DNA from: JAMXLO01 sp963850535
Lineage (GTDB): Bacteria; Pseudomonadota; Alphaproteobacteria; Acetobacterales; Acetobacteraceae
NCBI GenBank assembly: GCA_963850535.1
Contig: CAWKMC010000046.1
Coordinates: forward strand, 34,592-98,591
DNA length: 64,000 nucleotides
Direction: 5' to 3'
In this document: positions 17,757 through 25,745 of the stretch, piece after piece
Layout of the letters: each line of letters begins with the position of its first letter
Position numbering within the stretch: the first letter of the stretch is position 1
Translations under genes and position numbers: made by a program
The notes under the pieces: generated by a model
Database searches by the model: none
Seen by the model: only the letters and a program-made list of their open reading frames with translations
What the model was told of the DNA's origin: nothing

Positions 17757-19361
17757 TCAATCGAACAATGTCGCCAGACGTTGCTTCATGCTGTCCGCGA
17801 CGTAGAGCGCCAGCGCCTGGATCGTAGAGGTCGGATTCACGCCGCCTGATGTGACCCAGATGCTGCCATCGACGATGAACAGATTCTTCACGTCGTGGCA
17901 GCGACCCCACGCATTGACGACCGACCGTTCGGGATCATTGCCCATTCGCGCGGTGCCGAGCAGATGCCCCGGACTGTTCAGCACGGTGCGGGACGCGTAC
18001 AGATTGCTGGCTCCGGCCGCGGTCAGAATTTCCTCGGCGCGCGCGATCCCGTGTTCCATCATCTGCCAGGTGTTCTCACTGATGGTGTATTCGATCCGTG
18101 GCGCGGGGATGCCATGGTCGTCCTTCAACACCGGATCAAGTGTCACCCTGTTGTGCTCTTCGGGCAGGTCTTCGCAGGCGACGCCGATCAGCAGCCGGTG
18201 ATCGAGCAATTGCCGGTAGATGCGGTGATGATCCTTACCCCAGGGCAGGCGCCCGGCTGCGACGCTGGTCACCGCCTCGTTCACTGGCCCCGTGCCGCGA
18301 GCAAATTGCAGCGTGTAGCCACGCACGAACCCGCGCGACGGGTCGGTCTCGTAAAACTCCTTGCTCCACATGCAGGTCATCGGACCGCGGCTGCCATCCA
18401 CCTTGTCCTCGACGTAGCCGGTGACCTGCGGCCAGGGATGCAGCATCAGGTTCTTGCCGACCAGACCGCTGGAATTTGCCAGCCCAATGGGAAAACGGGC
18501 AGAGACCGAATTGAGCAGCAGACGCGGCGTGCCGATGCCGTTGCAGGCCAGGATGACCACTTCTGCAGGCTGGAACCGTTCGGTCCCTTCGGCATCGTAG
18601 TACACGACACCCGACGCCATGCCGTGTTCGTTGGTCGTGATTTCGCGTACCCGACAGCGCGTGCGCAGCTCTACGCCGGCCCGTAAGGCACGCGGCCAGT
18701 AGGTAATGTCGGTGCTCGCCTTGGCACCCTGCGCGCAGCCCGGGGTGCAGTGTCCCACATTGATGCACGCGGCTCGCCCGTCGTACTCGGTCGTCGCAAC
18801 AGTGGTATCGGAGGGCCACCAATGCCAGCCCAGCCTGTTCATCGCCCGGGCGTAGATTGTCCCGGTCTTACCCAATGGGATCGGTGGCATCGGCGGATCG
18901 CGCGGCGGCACTCCGGGATCGCCGACTAGGCCGGACACGCCCATCATACGGTCGTTTTCTGCGAAGAACGGTTCGAGCGTCCAGTAATCGATCGGCCAGT
19001 CGTCTGCAACGCCATCGAGCGAGCGAACCCGGAAGTCGGATGGATGCATGCGAGGGAAGTGCGCCGTGTAAAAGATCGTCCCACCACCCACGCCGTTGAA
19101 GTTTGCGATCTTCATCGGCGAGGCATCGTCGTTGATCGGGTAGTCGGTGGCGCGCGCGCGGCGATTGGGGCTGATGTCGAAATCGCTGTAGCGGCGCGCT
19201 TCCCAGTCGTGGCCATTGCTCGGAAAGTCCGCGTGCTTCATCCAGTCGCCCTGCTCGAGGCAGAGGATGCGCATCCTGGTCTCCGCCAGGCTCCACGCGA
19301 CCGCCGCACCGGACGCACCGGAGCCGACGATCAGGACGTCGACCATCTCGTTCCGGCTCAT
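17757..19361 (-). CDS. GMC family FAD-dependent oxidoreductase
   Basis: A 534-residue glucose-methanol-choline oxidoreductase. The FAD-binding motif LIVGSGASGAAVAWSLAE is near the N-terminus, FNGVGGGTIFYTAHFPRM is the GMC signature, and the C-terminus has HLLGTARMGNDPE with the active-site histidine and NLFIVDGSIWVTSGGVNPT. It is preceded, with a 4-bp overlap, by a gluconate dehydrogenase subunit-3-like gene, making a two-subunit enzyme. The cytochrome c subunit usual for membrane sugar dehydrogenases is not encoded nearby. Substrate is probably a sugar or polyol (inference). Confidence 0.88.
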   Translation of the reverse strand: MSRNEMVDVLIVGSGASGAAVAWSLAETRMRILCLEQGDWMKHADFPSNGHDWEARRYSDFDISPNRRARATDYPINDDASPMKIANFNGVGGGTIFYTAHFPRMHPSDFRVRSLDGVADDWPIDYWTLEPFFAENDRMMGVSGLVGDPGVPPRDPPMPPIPLGKTGTIYARAMNRLGWHWWPSDTTVATTEYDGRAACINVGHCTPGCAQGAKASTDITYWPRALRAGVELRTRCRVREITTNEHGMASGVVYYDAEGTERFQPAEVVILACNGIGTPRLLLNSVSARFPIGLANSSGLVGKNLMLHPWPQVTGYVEDKVDGSRGPMTCMWSKEFYETDPSRGFVRGYTLQFARGTGPVNEAVTSVAAGRLPWGKDHHRIYRQLLDHRLLIGVACEDLPEEHNRVTLDPVLKDDHGIPAPRIEYTISENTWQMMEHGIARAEEILTAAGASNLYASRTVLNSPGHLLGTARMGNDPERSVVNAWGRCHDVKNLFIVDGSIWVTSGGVNPTSTIQALALYVADSMKQRLATLFD

Positions 19362-19816
19362 CGCAGCACCTCACGATCGTCGCGCCAAAGTTTGGGGCGT
19401 GCACGCACTGCATCCAGCAGTGACCAATCCCCCTGCTCCAGCGTGTGGCCTTTCGGGAATGGCGGCCGCGCTTCTAATCCGAGCGATCGCAGCACACGGT
19501 CGTCCCGATAGTAGCATTGCAGGATGACTCGCCCGAGCATCGATGCTGGCGTGCTGCCTGACGCAAGAAATTGCTCAAGCACCGATGCCGCCCGCACTTC
19601 ATCGAGGTCAGCGAAGCTGCCGCCGGCGAGCTTCGCTAGCGCTGCGAGCGCAGCGCGCACATCGTTAAGGTCTCTCCCCAGAGAATCCACGATGTCGGCG
19701 AAGATGAGCCGATCGTCGGCTCCGGGCGTGCCATACTCCTGGCTCGCTGGGATCATCATGCCGGCAATGCGGCGCAGGCTCTGGCTTTCCGCGGAGGAGA
19801 GCACTGCTTCAGACAT
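19358..19816 (-). CDS. Gluconate 2-dehydrogenase subunit 3-like small subunit
   Basis: A 152-residue protein with the subunit-3 pattern: LRRIAGMMIPASQEYGTPGADD near the N-terminus and VILQCYYRDDRVLRSLGLEARPPFPKGHTL near the C-terminus. In known enzymes this subunit supports maturation and secretion of the GMC subunit. No twin-arginine signal is apparent here, so the complex may be cytoplasmic. Its stop overlaps the GMC start by 4 bp. Confidence 0.75.
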   Translation of the reverse strand: MSEAVLSSAESQSLRRIAGMMIPASQEYGTPGADDRLIFADIVDSLGRDLNDVRAALAALAKLAGGSFADLDEVRAASVLEQFLASGSTPASMLGRVILQCYYRDDRVLRSLGLEARPPFPKGHTLEQGDWSLLDAVRARPKLWRDDREVLR

Positions 19817-19871
19817 CGGCGACCTCGTTCAACACGTTTCGTAGCAGCGCAGGTTGCGCATGCATCGTCAA

Positions 19872-20615
19872 TCAGTGGGCGATGTATCCGCCGTCGATCA
19901 CCAGTTCGGCCCCGGTGACGAATGACGCCTCGTCTGATGCGAGGAACAGAACGCCATAGGCCACCTCGATCGGCTTGCCCAACCGACGCAGCGGAGTGTC
20001 CGCAATCTTTGCATCCCGTCCCGCTGCATTCGTCGCGTTCAGCATCGGCGGCATATATCCGGGGTGCACTGAATTGACTCGCACACCCTGGGGGCCGTAG
20101 CGGCAGGCGGCAGCCTTGGTGTAGTTGCGCACCGCCGCCTTGGACGCGGCGTAGCCAGGGTGGCTCTCATCGCTAGCGACTATCCCCATGATCGATGAGA
20201 TATTGACGATCGATCCACCACCCGTTTTCGTCATCTCGTTGGCGGCGAGCTTGGTGCCGAGAAACACGCTGGTGGCGTTGACTGCCAGCAGTCGCTGCCA
20301 GCCGTCCAACCGGTCTGCGTCGCCGACCGAACTGCCACTGATCCCCGCGTTGTTCACCAGGATGTCGAGCCTGCCATAGGCGGCAATCGCCGCGGCGAGC
20401 AGTCGCTGCCAATCGGTCTCCGACGTCACATCCGTCTGGACAAAACACGCGGTATGCTGACCGGCAGAAATGTCGGCAGCAACAGCCTCTCCCTCCTTTG
20501 CCAAGACATCTGCGACCACAACCTTGGCACCTTCCTGCGCGAACAGCCTGGCCTCGACTTCGCCCATCCCGTGGGCACCCCCAGTGATGATCGCGACTTT
20601 GTCCTTCAGTCTCAT
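19872..20615 (-). CDS. SDR family oxidoreductase
   Basis: A 247-residue classical short-chain dehydrogenase. Cofactor motif TGGAHGMG (TGxxxGxG), NNAG, catalytic Ser in NISSIMG, YAASK (Tyr-x-x-x-Lys) and the C-terminal VTGAELVIDGGY are all present. ATG 20615 is preceded by GGGAGGT, an excellent ribosome-binding site; an upstream in-frame start lacks one. It lies just downstream of nothing on its strand and diverges from the xre-res pair, with a roughly 130-bp shared promoter region. Confidence 0.88.
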   Translation of the reverse strand: MRLKDKVAIITGGAHGMGEVEARLFAQEGAKVVVADVLAKEGEAVAADISAGQHTACFVQTDVTSETDWQRLLAAAIAAYGRLDILVNNAGISGSSVGDADRLDGWQRLLAVNATSVFLGTKLAANEMTKTGGGSIVNISSIMGIVASDESHPGYAASKAAVRNYTKAAACRYGPQGVRVNSVHPGYMPPMLNATNAAGRDAKIADTPLRRLGKPIEVAYGVLFLASDEASFVTGAELVIDGGYIAH

Positions 20616-20668
20616 GGTACCTCCCGCCGAGCAGAAATACGGATCATCCAATCCAGCGCGGCGACACG

Positions 20669-20692
20669 CAATTGCGCTCTCTGTCTCAATTG
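20669..20692. promoter_or_regulatory. Possible operator: paired CAATTG sites upstream of xre-res
   Basis: Two CAATTG hexamers at 20669-20674 and 20687-20692 lie 18 bp apart, start to start, in the short divergent region between the SDR and the Xre antitoxin gene. Antitoxins of this family usually bind repeats upstream of their own gene. This is a position-based suggestion only. Confidence 0.25.
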
Positions 20693-20744
20693 AGGGCTTG
20701 CAATACAGCAAGTGAGCAGACATCTTTTTGTTGAGGAGGGCGAA

Positions 20745-21197
20745 ATGAGTCGCGGCCCAATCAGCACCGACAGGATCGGATCAGGTGCTCCTACGCCGCC
20801 AACTGCGCCGCAGACATTTGTCAGCGCCGCGGATCGCTCTCAACTCACGCCTGCCGCATTGGAGGCGCTTCGCGGCCTCGCACGGAGTTGGAAGCTCAGC
20901 AGCCAGGAGGCAGCGGACCTGCTAGGGGTTTCGGTCAGCACGTGGGACCGCATCCGCGCCAATACCTGGAAGCAGTCGCTGTCACAGGATCAATTGATGC
21001 GGGTGTCGGCCATGGTCGGCATCTTCAAGGGCCTCCACCTGCTGTTCGTCGATGACATGGCCGACCGCTGGGTGCGGCTGCGCAACAGCGGTCCGCTATT
21101 TCTGAACCTGACGCCGATCGAGGCGATGCATGAGGGCGGTATCCCGGCGATGCTGGAGATCCGGCGCTACGTCGATGCACTTAGAGGCGGGTTGTAG
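20745..21197 (+). CDS. Xre/MbcA/ParS-type antitoxin
   Basis: A 150-residue antitoxin of the RES-Xre module. It has a disordered N-terminus, then a helix-turn-helix (LSSQEAADLLGVSVSTWDRIRAN) and the C-terminal DUF2384-type toxin-binding part (VGIFKGLHLLF, WVRLRNSGPLFLNLTPIEAM). ATG 20745 follows GAGGAGGG, a strong ribosome-binding site; an in-frame start 33 bp upstream is less likely. It is separated by only 8 bp from the RES toxin gene. Confidence 0.85.
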   Translation: MSRGPISTDRIGSGAPTPPTAPQTFVSAADRSQLTPAALEALRGLARSWKLSSQEAADLLGVSVSTWDRIRANTWKQSLSQDQLMRVSAMVGIFKGLHLLFVDDMADRWVRLRNSGPLFLNLTPIEAMHEGGIPAMLEIRRYVDALRGGL

Positions 21198-21205
21198 GGA
21201 CAGAG

Positions 21206-21880
21206 GTGGCCTTTCCGGTTTCGATCCTGGCTGTACCACGCGCGGTGCGGCTGGTGGCTACGGCCCGTCTTCGCGATCCGGTGCTGCTCGGTCTGGTGTC
21301 ACAACCGATGCTGGACGATTTGGCAGAGATCGAGGGTGCGACGAGTGCGAGGCTGCACGAAGAGCGCTTCGCGGCGACCAGTTATCCAAGCCACCGGCCG
21401 CACGCCAATTTCGTGAATGCGGCCTTCACCTATTTCCGGCCGCGGGAGATGAACCGTTTCAATGGACCTGGGCGGGGTGCCTGGTACGCCGCGTTTGCGG
21501 TCGAGACGTCATTGGCCGAAGTGTCCTGGCATATGCGCCGCGAGCTCAGCCGTGTGCAGAATTACCATGCGGTGATTGACTACGCGGAGATCTGGGCGAG
21601 CTTTGCCGGGGCGTTCGTCGACCTGCGCGAGCAGGATCCTCCGCCACCGTGCCTCGATCCCGATCCGGCGATCGGCTACCCTGCCGGCAATGCGCTTGCT
21701 GCGGAGGCAATGGCGGTAGGCCACAATGGCATCGTGTACCCGTCGGTTCGGCATGTGGGGGGCACTTGCCTGGTGGCTCTCTGGCCGCACGCCGTGCAGT
21801 CCGTGGCGCAAGGCAGCATCTGGCGCGTGAGCTGGACCGGCGAGCCCGACCCGGTCATCCAAACCATCTGGCAAAGCTGA
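21206..21880 (+). CDS. RES domain toxin (NAD+-degrading)
   Basis: A 224-residue RES-domain protein starting at GTG 21206. RES toxins such as MbcT deplete NAD+ by phosphorolysis. The expected core is visible: PHANFVNAAFTYFRP, RFNGPGRGAWYAAF with the conserved Arg and Tyr, ETSLAEVSWH with the conserved Glu and Ser, and NGIVYPSVRHVGGTCLVALWP. Paired with the Xre antitoxin immediately upstream. The gene appears intact, so the module is probably active. Confidence 0.85.
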   Translation: MAFPVSILAVPRAVRLVATARLRDPVLLGLVSQPMLDDLAEIEGATSARLHEERFAATSYPSHRPHANFVNAAFTYFRPREMNRFNGPGRGAWYAAFAVETSLAEVSWHMRRELSRVQNYHAVIDYAEIWASFAGAFVDLREQDPPPPCLDPDPAIGYPAGNALAAEAMAVGHNGIVYPSVRHVGGTCLVALWPHAVQSVAQGSIWRVSWTGEPDPVIQTIWQS

Positions 21881-21894
21881 CGGCTGGCTTGCAT

Positions 21895-23583
21895 TCACAC
21901 TGAACGGAACGTTGCCCAGACAGGCGCATGGTCGCTGGCGTCCTCCTCGCCACGCATGTCTCGATCGACGCCGGCGTCGATCAGCCGCTCCGCAGCCGGC
22001 CTGTTCAGCAGAAGAAAGTCGATGCGCAAACCAGCGTCCCGTTGCCAGCGATCCCGCTTGTAGTCCCAGAATGTATACATCGGCGCCTCAGGATGCCGGG
22101 TCCGGATTGCGTCCACCCATCCCTGGTCCAGCAGTCGTTGGAAGCACGCGCGGCTCTCGGGCTGCAGCAGCGCATTCTTTGACCAGGATTTGCTTGGATA
22201 GATGTCGCTATCGGTTGGCACGACGTTGAAGTCACCGGCCAGCACCACGGGCGCGTTGACCGAGTAGCACTTCTTGGCGTGCGCCAGCAGGCGCTCGAAC
22301 CAGGCGAGTTTGTAAGCGAACTTTGGCCCCGGCTGCGGGTTGCCATTGGGAAGATAGATCGAGGCAATCAGGAACCCCTGGATGGCCGCTTCGATATAGC
22401 GGCATTGCAGGTCTTCAGAACCGCCGGGCAGCCTGTCGCGAGTGAGTACGGGTTCACCCAGGTTGGTCAGTGTCGCCACGCCGTTGAATGATCGCTGTCC
22501 ACGCCAAACGGCATGGTAGCCAACGTCACTCAGCGCGCCGGCGGGAAATGCATCATCTGTGCATTTCAGTTCCTGCAGACACACGATGTTTGGTTGCGCG
22601 CTGCTGAGCCAGCCCACGAGATTGCGCAGCCGGCGGTTGACATTGTTGACGTTGAACGTGCCGATCTTGAGCACCTGTTCCGCACCTCGCCGGCGGAACG
22701 TCCGCACCGGTTCTGGGTGAGGTCCTGAATGCAGCTGATCGAACCGCTGGGCGAGACGATCGAGCCGCCACTCGCGCGCAAGGTTGGCCGCTTGGTTCCA
22801 GCTGGGCGTCTGCTCGGCGAGCGACGGAAGGGGAGCCGTCGGGTCCATCGTGGCAATACGCTGGTAAAGTCGCAGATCTTTCGCCTGCGACGCGAAGCGC
22901 CCGTCCGCCAGTGCAGCTTCCAGACTTCCATAGCGGGCAAGCAGCGCGGCGGCCCCCTTCGGCCCGATCCCCGAAGCTCCAGGGATTTTGTCGGAAGGAT
23001 CACCGCGCAAAGCGATGAAGTCCGGCACTTGTTGCGGTGCCACGCCGTAACGCTGACGGACCTCCGTTGGGCCGATCCGATCCAGTGCGCCGCCTTTCAC
23101 CGGATATAGGATCGTGGTGGCAGCGGACGCCAGTTGGAACGCGTCTCGGTCGCCGCTGGCGACCAGAACCTTGCCGCCAGCGCGCTCCTCCTGGACTGCC
23201 GCCGCGGCCAGAAAATCATCGGCCTCGAAGCCTGCGGCCTTTGCATTGGCAAAGCCCCAGGCTGAGACCAGCTCCGGCAAAATCGCCAACTGCTCAAGCA
23301 AATCCGCGTCGAACTGCCGGCCACTCTGATACTGGGGAAAGAGTCGCTGCCGGAAGTTGGGCGCTGTCAGCGTGTCCCAACCGACCAACACGGCACGGGG
23401 CTGCTCCGTTTCATACAAGCGGAGCAGAACATTCGCGAAACCGACGATCGCGCCTCCAGCTTTGTTGTCGGCACGCCTGATAGATTTCGGCAGCGCATGA
23501 TAGGATCGATGCGTAAACAAATCGCCGTCGATAACGAGTAGAGGTCGATCGGAGGAGTTGGCTGCACCGCGAGAAGCAGTCAT
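21895..23583 (-). CDS. Fusion: 5'-3' exonuclease (FEN-like) + exodeoxyribonuclease III
   Basis: A single 562-residue frame containing two nucleases. Residues ~10-295 are a 5'-3' exonuclease/flap nuclease: LLVIDGDLFTHRSYHALP, FEADDFLAA, VASGDRDAFQL and the H3TH segment DKIPGASGIGPKGAAALL carry the acidic metal ligands. Residues ~304-562 are a complete exonuclease III: KIGTFNVNNVNRRL, VCLQELK, SIYLPNG, LAGDFNVVP, RIDFLLL and SDHAPVW. The second part begins exactly where XthA proteins begin, at GTG 22674, with GAGG ten bases upstream, so a separate 259-residue ExoIII may also be made. ATG 23583 overlaps the upstream DUF6328 stop (ATGA). Role: DNA repair and removal of flaps and abasic ends. Confidence 0.85.
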   Translation of the reverse strand: MTASRGAANSSDRPLLVIDGDLFTHRSYHALPKSIRRADNKAGGAIVGFANVLLRLYETEQPRAVLVGWDTLTAPNFRQRLFPQYQSGRQFDADLLEQLAILPELVSAWGFANAKAAGFEADDFLAAAAVQEERAGGKVLVASGDRDAFQLASAATTILYPVKGGALDRIGPTEVRQRYGVAPQQVPDFIALRGDPSDKIPGASGIGPKGAAALLARYGSLEAALADGRFASQAKDLRLYQRIATMDPTAPLPSLAEQTPSWNQAANLAREWRLDRLAQRFDQLHSGPHPEPVRTFRRRGAEQVLKIGTFNVNNVNRRLRNLVGWLSSAQPNIVCLQELKCTDDAFPAGALSDVGYHAVWRGQRSFNGVATLTNLGEPVLTRDRLPGGSEDLQCRYIEAAIQGFLIASIYLPNGNPQPGPKFAYKLAWFERLLAHAKKCYSVNAPVVLAGDFNVVPTDSDIYPSKSWSKNALLQPESRACFQRLLDQGWVDAIRTRHPEAPMYTFWDYKRDRWQRDAGLRIDFLLLNRPAAERLIDAGVDRDMRGEEDASDHAPVWATFRSV

Positions 23584-23942
23584 CGGACGGCCCATTCAAC
23601 GTGTCGGAATCGATGAACGATACCCAAGAGCATCGCTCTATCAAGGGCGATCGCGAATGGCAGCAATGCCGCAGCTGCGCACTTTCCTGTCAGCACCTGC
23701 ATGCGGCCGGTGCTCTCGCCCCGGTCCACGATGCGATGATACGCGGATGGTGCAATCAGCAGGCCAGTGCTCAGCACCATCAGTCCCAATGCGACCCCGT
23801 TGATGCACCGCGCTGCCGCGGGCAACGAGGCAAAGCGCTCCTGGAAGACACTGTGAAATTGGAAGCCGAGGAGGATCTGGGCTCCGAGTATCAGTGTGCG
23901 CGTCTCATCGAGCGCCGTCTTCACTTTGCCGCTTAGCGCCAT
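23580..23942 (-). CDS. DUF6328 family membrane protein
   Basis: A 120-residue membrane protein with the family N-terminus KVKTALDETRTLILGAQILL and three hydrophobic segments. Function unknown. ATG 23942 is chosen; GTG 23954 is an in-frame alternative. Its stop overlaps the start of the nuclease fusion by 4 bp, implying translational coupling of an integral membrane protein with a repair nuclease. Confidence 0.65.
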   Translation of the reverse strand: MALSGKVKTALDETRTLILGAQILLGFQFHSVFQERFASLPAAARCINGVALGLMVLSTGLLIAPSAYHRIVDRGESTGRMQVLTGKCAAAALLPFAIALDRAMLLGIVHRFRHVEWAVR

Positions 23943-24361
23943 ACCGGCGTCCACGATGTGTCACACGATGTGGAAGCGAAACGCGTTGGGGCAGCGCTCG
24001 TTGCAAAGATCCTGCGAGCCTCTGCTCGAGGCGGCCGGAGGTGAAGGTGATTGCGAGTGGACGCCGTGCACTTGCATCGTCGGTGCCCTGGTTTGACCAT
24101 GCCGGACGTGTGGAACGAGCCGTATCTCGAGACATGTTGTCGATCCGCCCTGCATCGGCTGGTATTGAGCGGCCCCATCGGCCGCCCTATGGCGATGAAG
24201 GACGGCCAATGCTTGGCGAGGCTCGCCGAAATGGGTTGCGCTGAGATCCGCTTGGACGGCCGTTATGGCGCGACGGAGCGGGGCCGTTGGCGCCATGCCC
24301 GGGAGGTGCTTCGCCGCGAGAACCCGGCAAGCACCAGCGAAAATCGGTGATCCGCGGCCGT
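23943..24361. other. Intergenic, unexplained
   Basis: About 420 bp without a supported gene. Both strands contain long open frames typical of high-GC DNA, but none has a recognisable motif, good start or ribosome-binding site. It separates the DUF6328 gene from the phage-derived islet on the same strand and may contain decayed phage sequence. Confidence 0.35.
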
Positions 24362-24670
24362 TCAGCCTGCAACGAGCGCCCAGGTTCGAAGACGCTGATA
24401 GTTGCGTGCACACTCCGCCCGCGCCCGTTCCGCTGCATTCCCCGCAGATGCTGTCATCCGTGCCCACTCGCCGAGTTGTTCGACGGTCCGTGGTCGCGCC
24501 GGCGGCTTGGGAAACAGAACGCCGGCAGGGCAGGATGCCGGCAGATCTGCCGGCATGGGCGAGCGAGACGGCGCTGGATCCGGAGGCTTCGCGCATGATG
24601 CGAGCGCGAACATCATGAGGCTCAAGAGCCGCAATGATGGCAGCGATAGCGGCACCGGGTGAAGGCTCAC
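24362..24670 (-). CDS. Small lipoprotein, Rz1-like outer spanin candidate
   Basis: A 102-residue protein with a signal ending in a lipobox (LMMFALASCAKPP), a Pro-rich segment after the cysteine (CAKPPDPAPSRSPMPADLP) and a helical tail GNAAERARAECARNYQRLRTW. Lipobox, Pro-rich spacer and the short C-terminal helix are the features of phage Rz1-type outer-membrane spanins, which fuse the membranes at lysis. GTG 24670 overlaps the stop of the upstream coiled-coil gene by 4 bp, the typical Rz/Rz1 coupling. Inference from architecture, not from a domain match. Confidence 0.5.
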   Translation of the reverse strand: MSLHPVPLSLPSLRLLSLMMFALASCAKPPDPAPSRSPMPADLPASCPAGVLFPKPPARPRTVEQLGEWARMTASAGNAAERARAECARNYQRLRTWALVAG

Positions 24671-25107
24671 CTGCGGCCGCCCGCGAGCGGCACATTGCTT
24701 GCCCGCGTGATGGCGTTCATATCACTGCGCAGTTCGATGGCCTGGCGTTCCATCCCGGTGATGCGTGCTTCAAAGCCGGCGAGGCGCGAGTCCGTGTCTA
24801 TCAGTCGACGCTCGGCTTGGTCCAAACGTGCGCGCGTGTCCGGCAGCGAATTGAGTTGCTGACGCATGTCAGTGATGCCGACCGTTATGGTCTGGCGTAC
24901 TTCGCCGATCTGCTGGCTGACATTCGACTGCAACTCGGCCAGCCGCCGCTCATTGTCGCTGCCGCGCTGCGCATTGACCACGAACCAGTAAACCAGCGCG
25001 CTCAGCAGCGCGACCACCTGCACCCCCTGCAGGATTGCCGCGAAACTGAATTCCCATGTCAGGCGAACCGAGCGACCGGACGCATCGCTGCTATTGCTCT
25101 CAGTCAT
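24667..25107 (-). CDS. Membrane-anchored coiled-coil protein, possible inner spanin (Rz-like)
   Basis: A 146-residue protein: short polar N-terminus, one transmembrane helix (FAAILQGVQVVALLSALVYWFV), then a long coiled coil (RRLAELQSNVSQQIGEVRQ ... DQAERRLIDTDSRLAGFEAR) in the periplasm. Type II membrane topology plus coiled coil is the layout of phage inner spanins. Many alphaproteobacterial prophages carry similar coiled-coil proteins of unknown role. ATG 25107. It overlaps the lipoprotein gene downstream. Confidence 0.55.
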   Translation of the reverse strand: MTESNSSDASGRSVRLTWEFSFAAILQGVQVVALLSALVYWFVVNAQRGSDNERRLAELQSNVSQQIGEVRQTITVGITDMRQQLNSLPDTRARLDQAERRLIDTDSRLAGFEARITGMERQAIELRSDMNAITRASNVPLAGGRR

Positions 25108-25228
25108 CAATGAGCCCCATCGGCACCGACCCGTTGGCGGGCGGAGTGGTTCGAGCACGACGTCGACGCTCGCAGAGGGACGCCCGGTGGCCCGCGCCCG
25201 TGGCGCGACCTGGGTCTGACAACAACGG

Positions 25229-25465
25229 CTAGAGAAGAGAACTGGTGGCGATTTCTCCCCCGCTGCCAGTGGCGACGCAAAGGATCCGACCGCCATCCGA
25301 TGCCGAGACCATCATCATGTCGCCCTCGCTCAGCATGTCGGCAGCATCTGCGAAGAAGTCCACTGCCTGAACATGGGAGAGCGGATCCTTGCCTGACTTG
25401 TAGTGCCACAGCGTGAAGCCATTGGCGTACGCAAGGACTGACAGGTTACGGATCGCGAAGGCCAT
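25229..25465 (-). CDS. Small phage protein of the YANGFTLWHYK type
   Basis: A 78-residue protein starting MAFAIRNLSVLAYANGFTLW and continuing with DFFADAADMLSEGDMMMVS, a beta-rich pattern I associate with small proteins encoded near capsid or tail genes in alphaproteobacterial prophages. ATG 25465 has AAGGAG 12 bp upstream. With the two spanin-like genes downstream on the same strand it forms an islet of phage-derived genes without capsid, portal or terminase neighbours. Confidence 0.55.
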   Translation of the reverse strand: MAFAIRNLSVLAYANGFTLWHYKSGKDPLSHVQAVDFFADAADMLSEGDMMMVSASDGGRILCVATGSGGEIATSSLL

Positions 25466-25484
25466 TGGTCCGGAACTCCTTCGG

Positions 25485-25521
25485 GCAAAAAGAAAGGGCC
25501 ACCGCGGATCGCAGCAGCCCT
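25485..25521 (-). terminator. Hairpin with T-run ahead of the small phage gene (attenuator or terminator)
   Basis: On the minus strand AGGGC and GCCCT pair around a GC-rich loop (25521-25495) and are followed by TTTCTTTTTG. It lies about 20 bp upstream of ATG 25465, so it may terminate transcripts from the ArsR/AHSA1 operon or attenuate transcription into the phage islet. Confidence 0.45.
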
Positions 25522-25574
25522 GAAGTTCGAGGAGAAGAAAGGTCAACGAGCGCACTTGGCCCGTTGACATGGAC

Positions 25575-25604
25575 AGACTAAGGGGAGCGCAGTCGGTTTG
25601 TCAA
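25575..25604 (-). promoter_or_regulatory. Candidate promoter for the phage islet
   Basis: A perfect -35 hexamer TTGACA lies at 25604-25599 on the minus strand; at 18-bp spacing the -10 is TAGTCT, a poor match. A second TTGACA on the plus strand at 25564-25569 makes the block an inverted pair. Transcription from here would pass through the hairpin at 25521-25495 before the gene at 25465. Confidence 0.3.
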
Positions 25605-25745
25605 TGATTTTTTTCCTAACGCTGCCTCCACAAAGCGGCAATTCCCCGGTAACGCCCTGTCCAGACCTGAATTTTAACGGATCACAGTCCTATCACGGAC
25701 TTAGCCTGGCATTTGGGTGCCACGCCCAGACGCCGCCGTTTGGCG

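Noticed and set aside
23961..24695. 244-codon minus-strand gene
   Set aside because: No start context or motifs, and it covers the lipoprotein gene in another frame.
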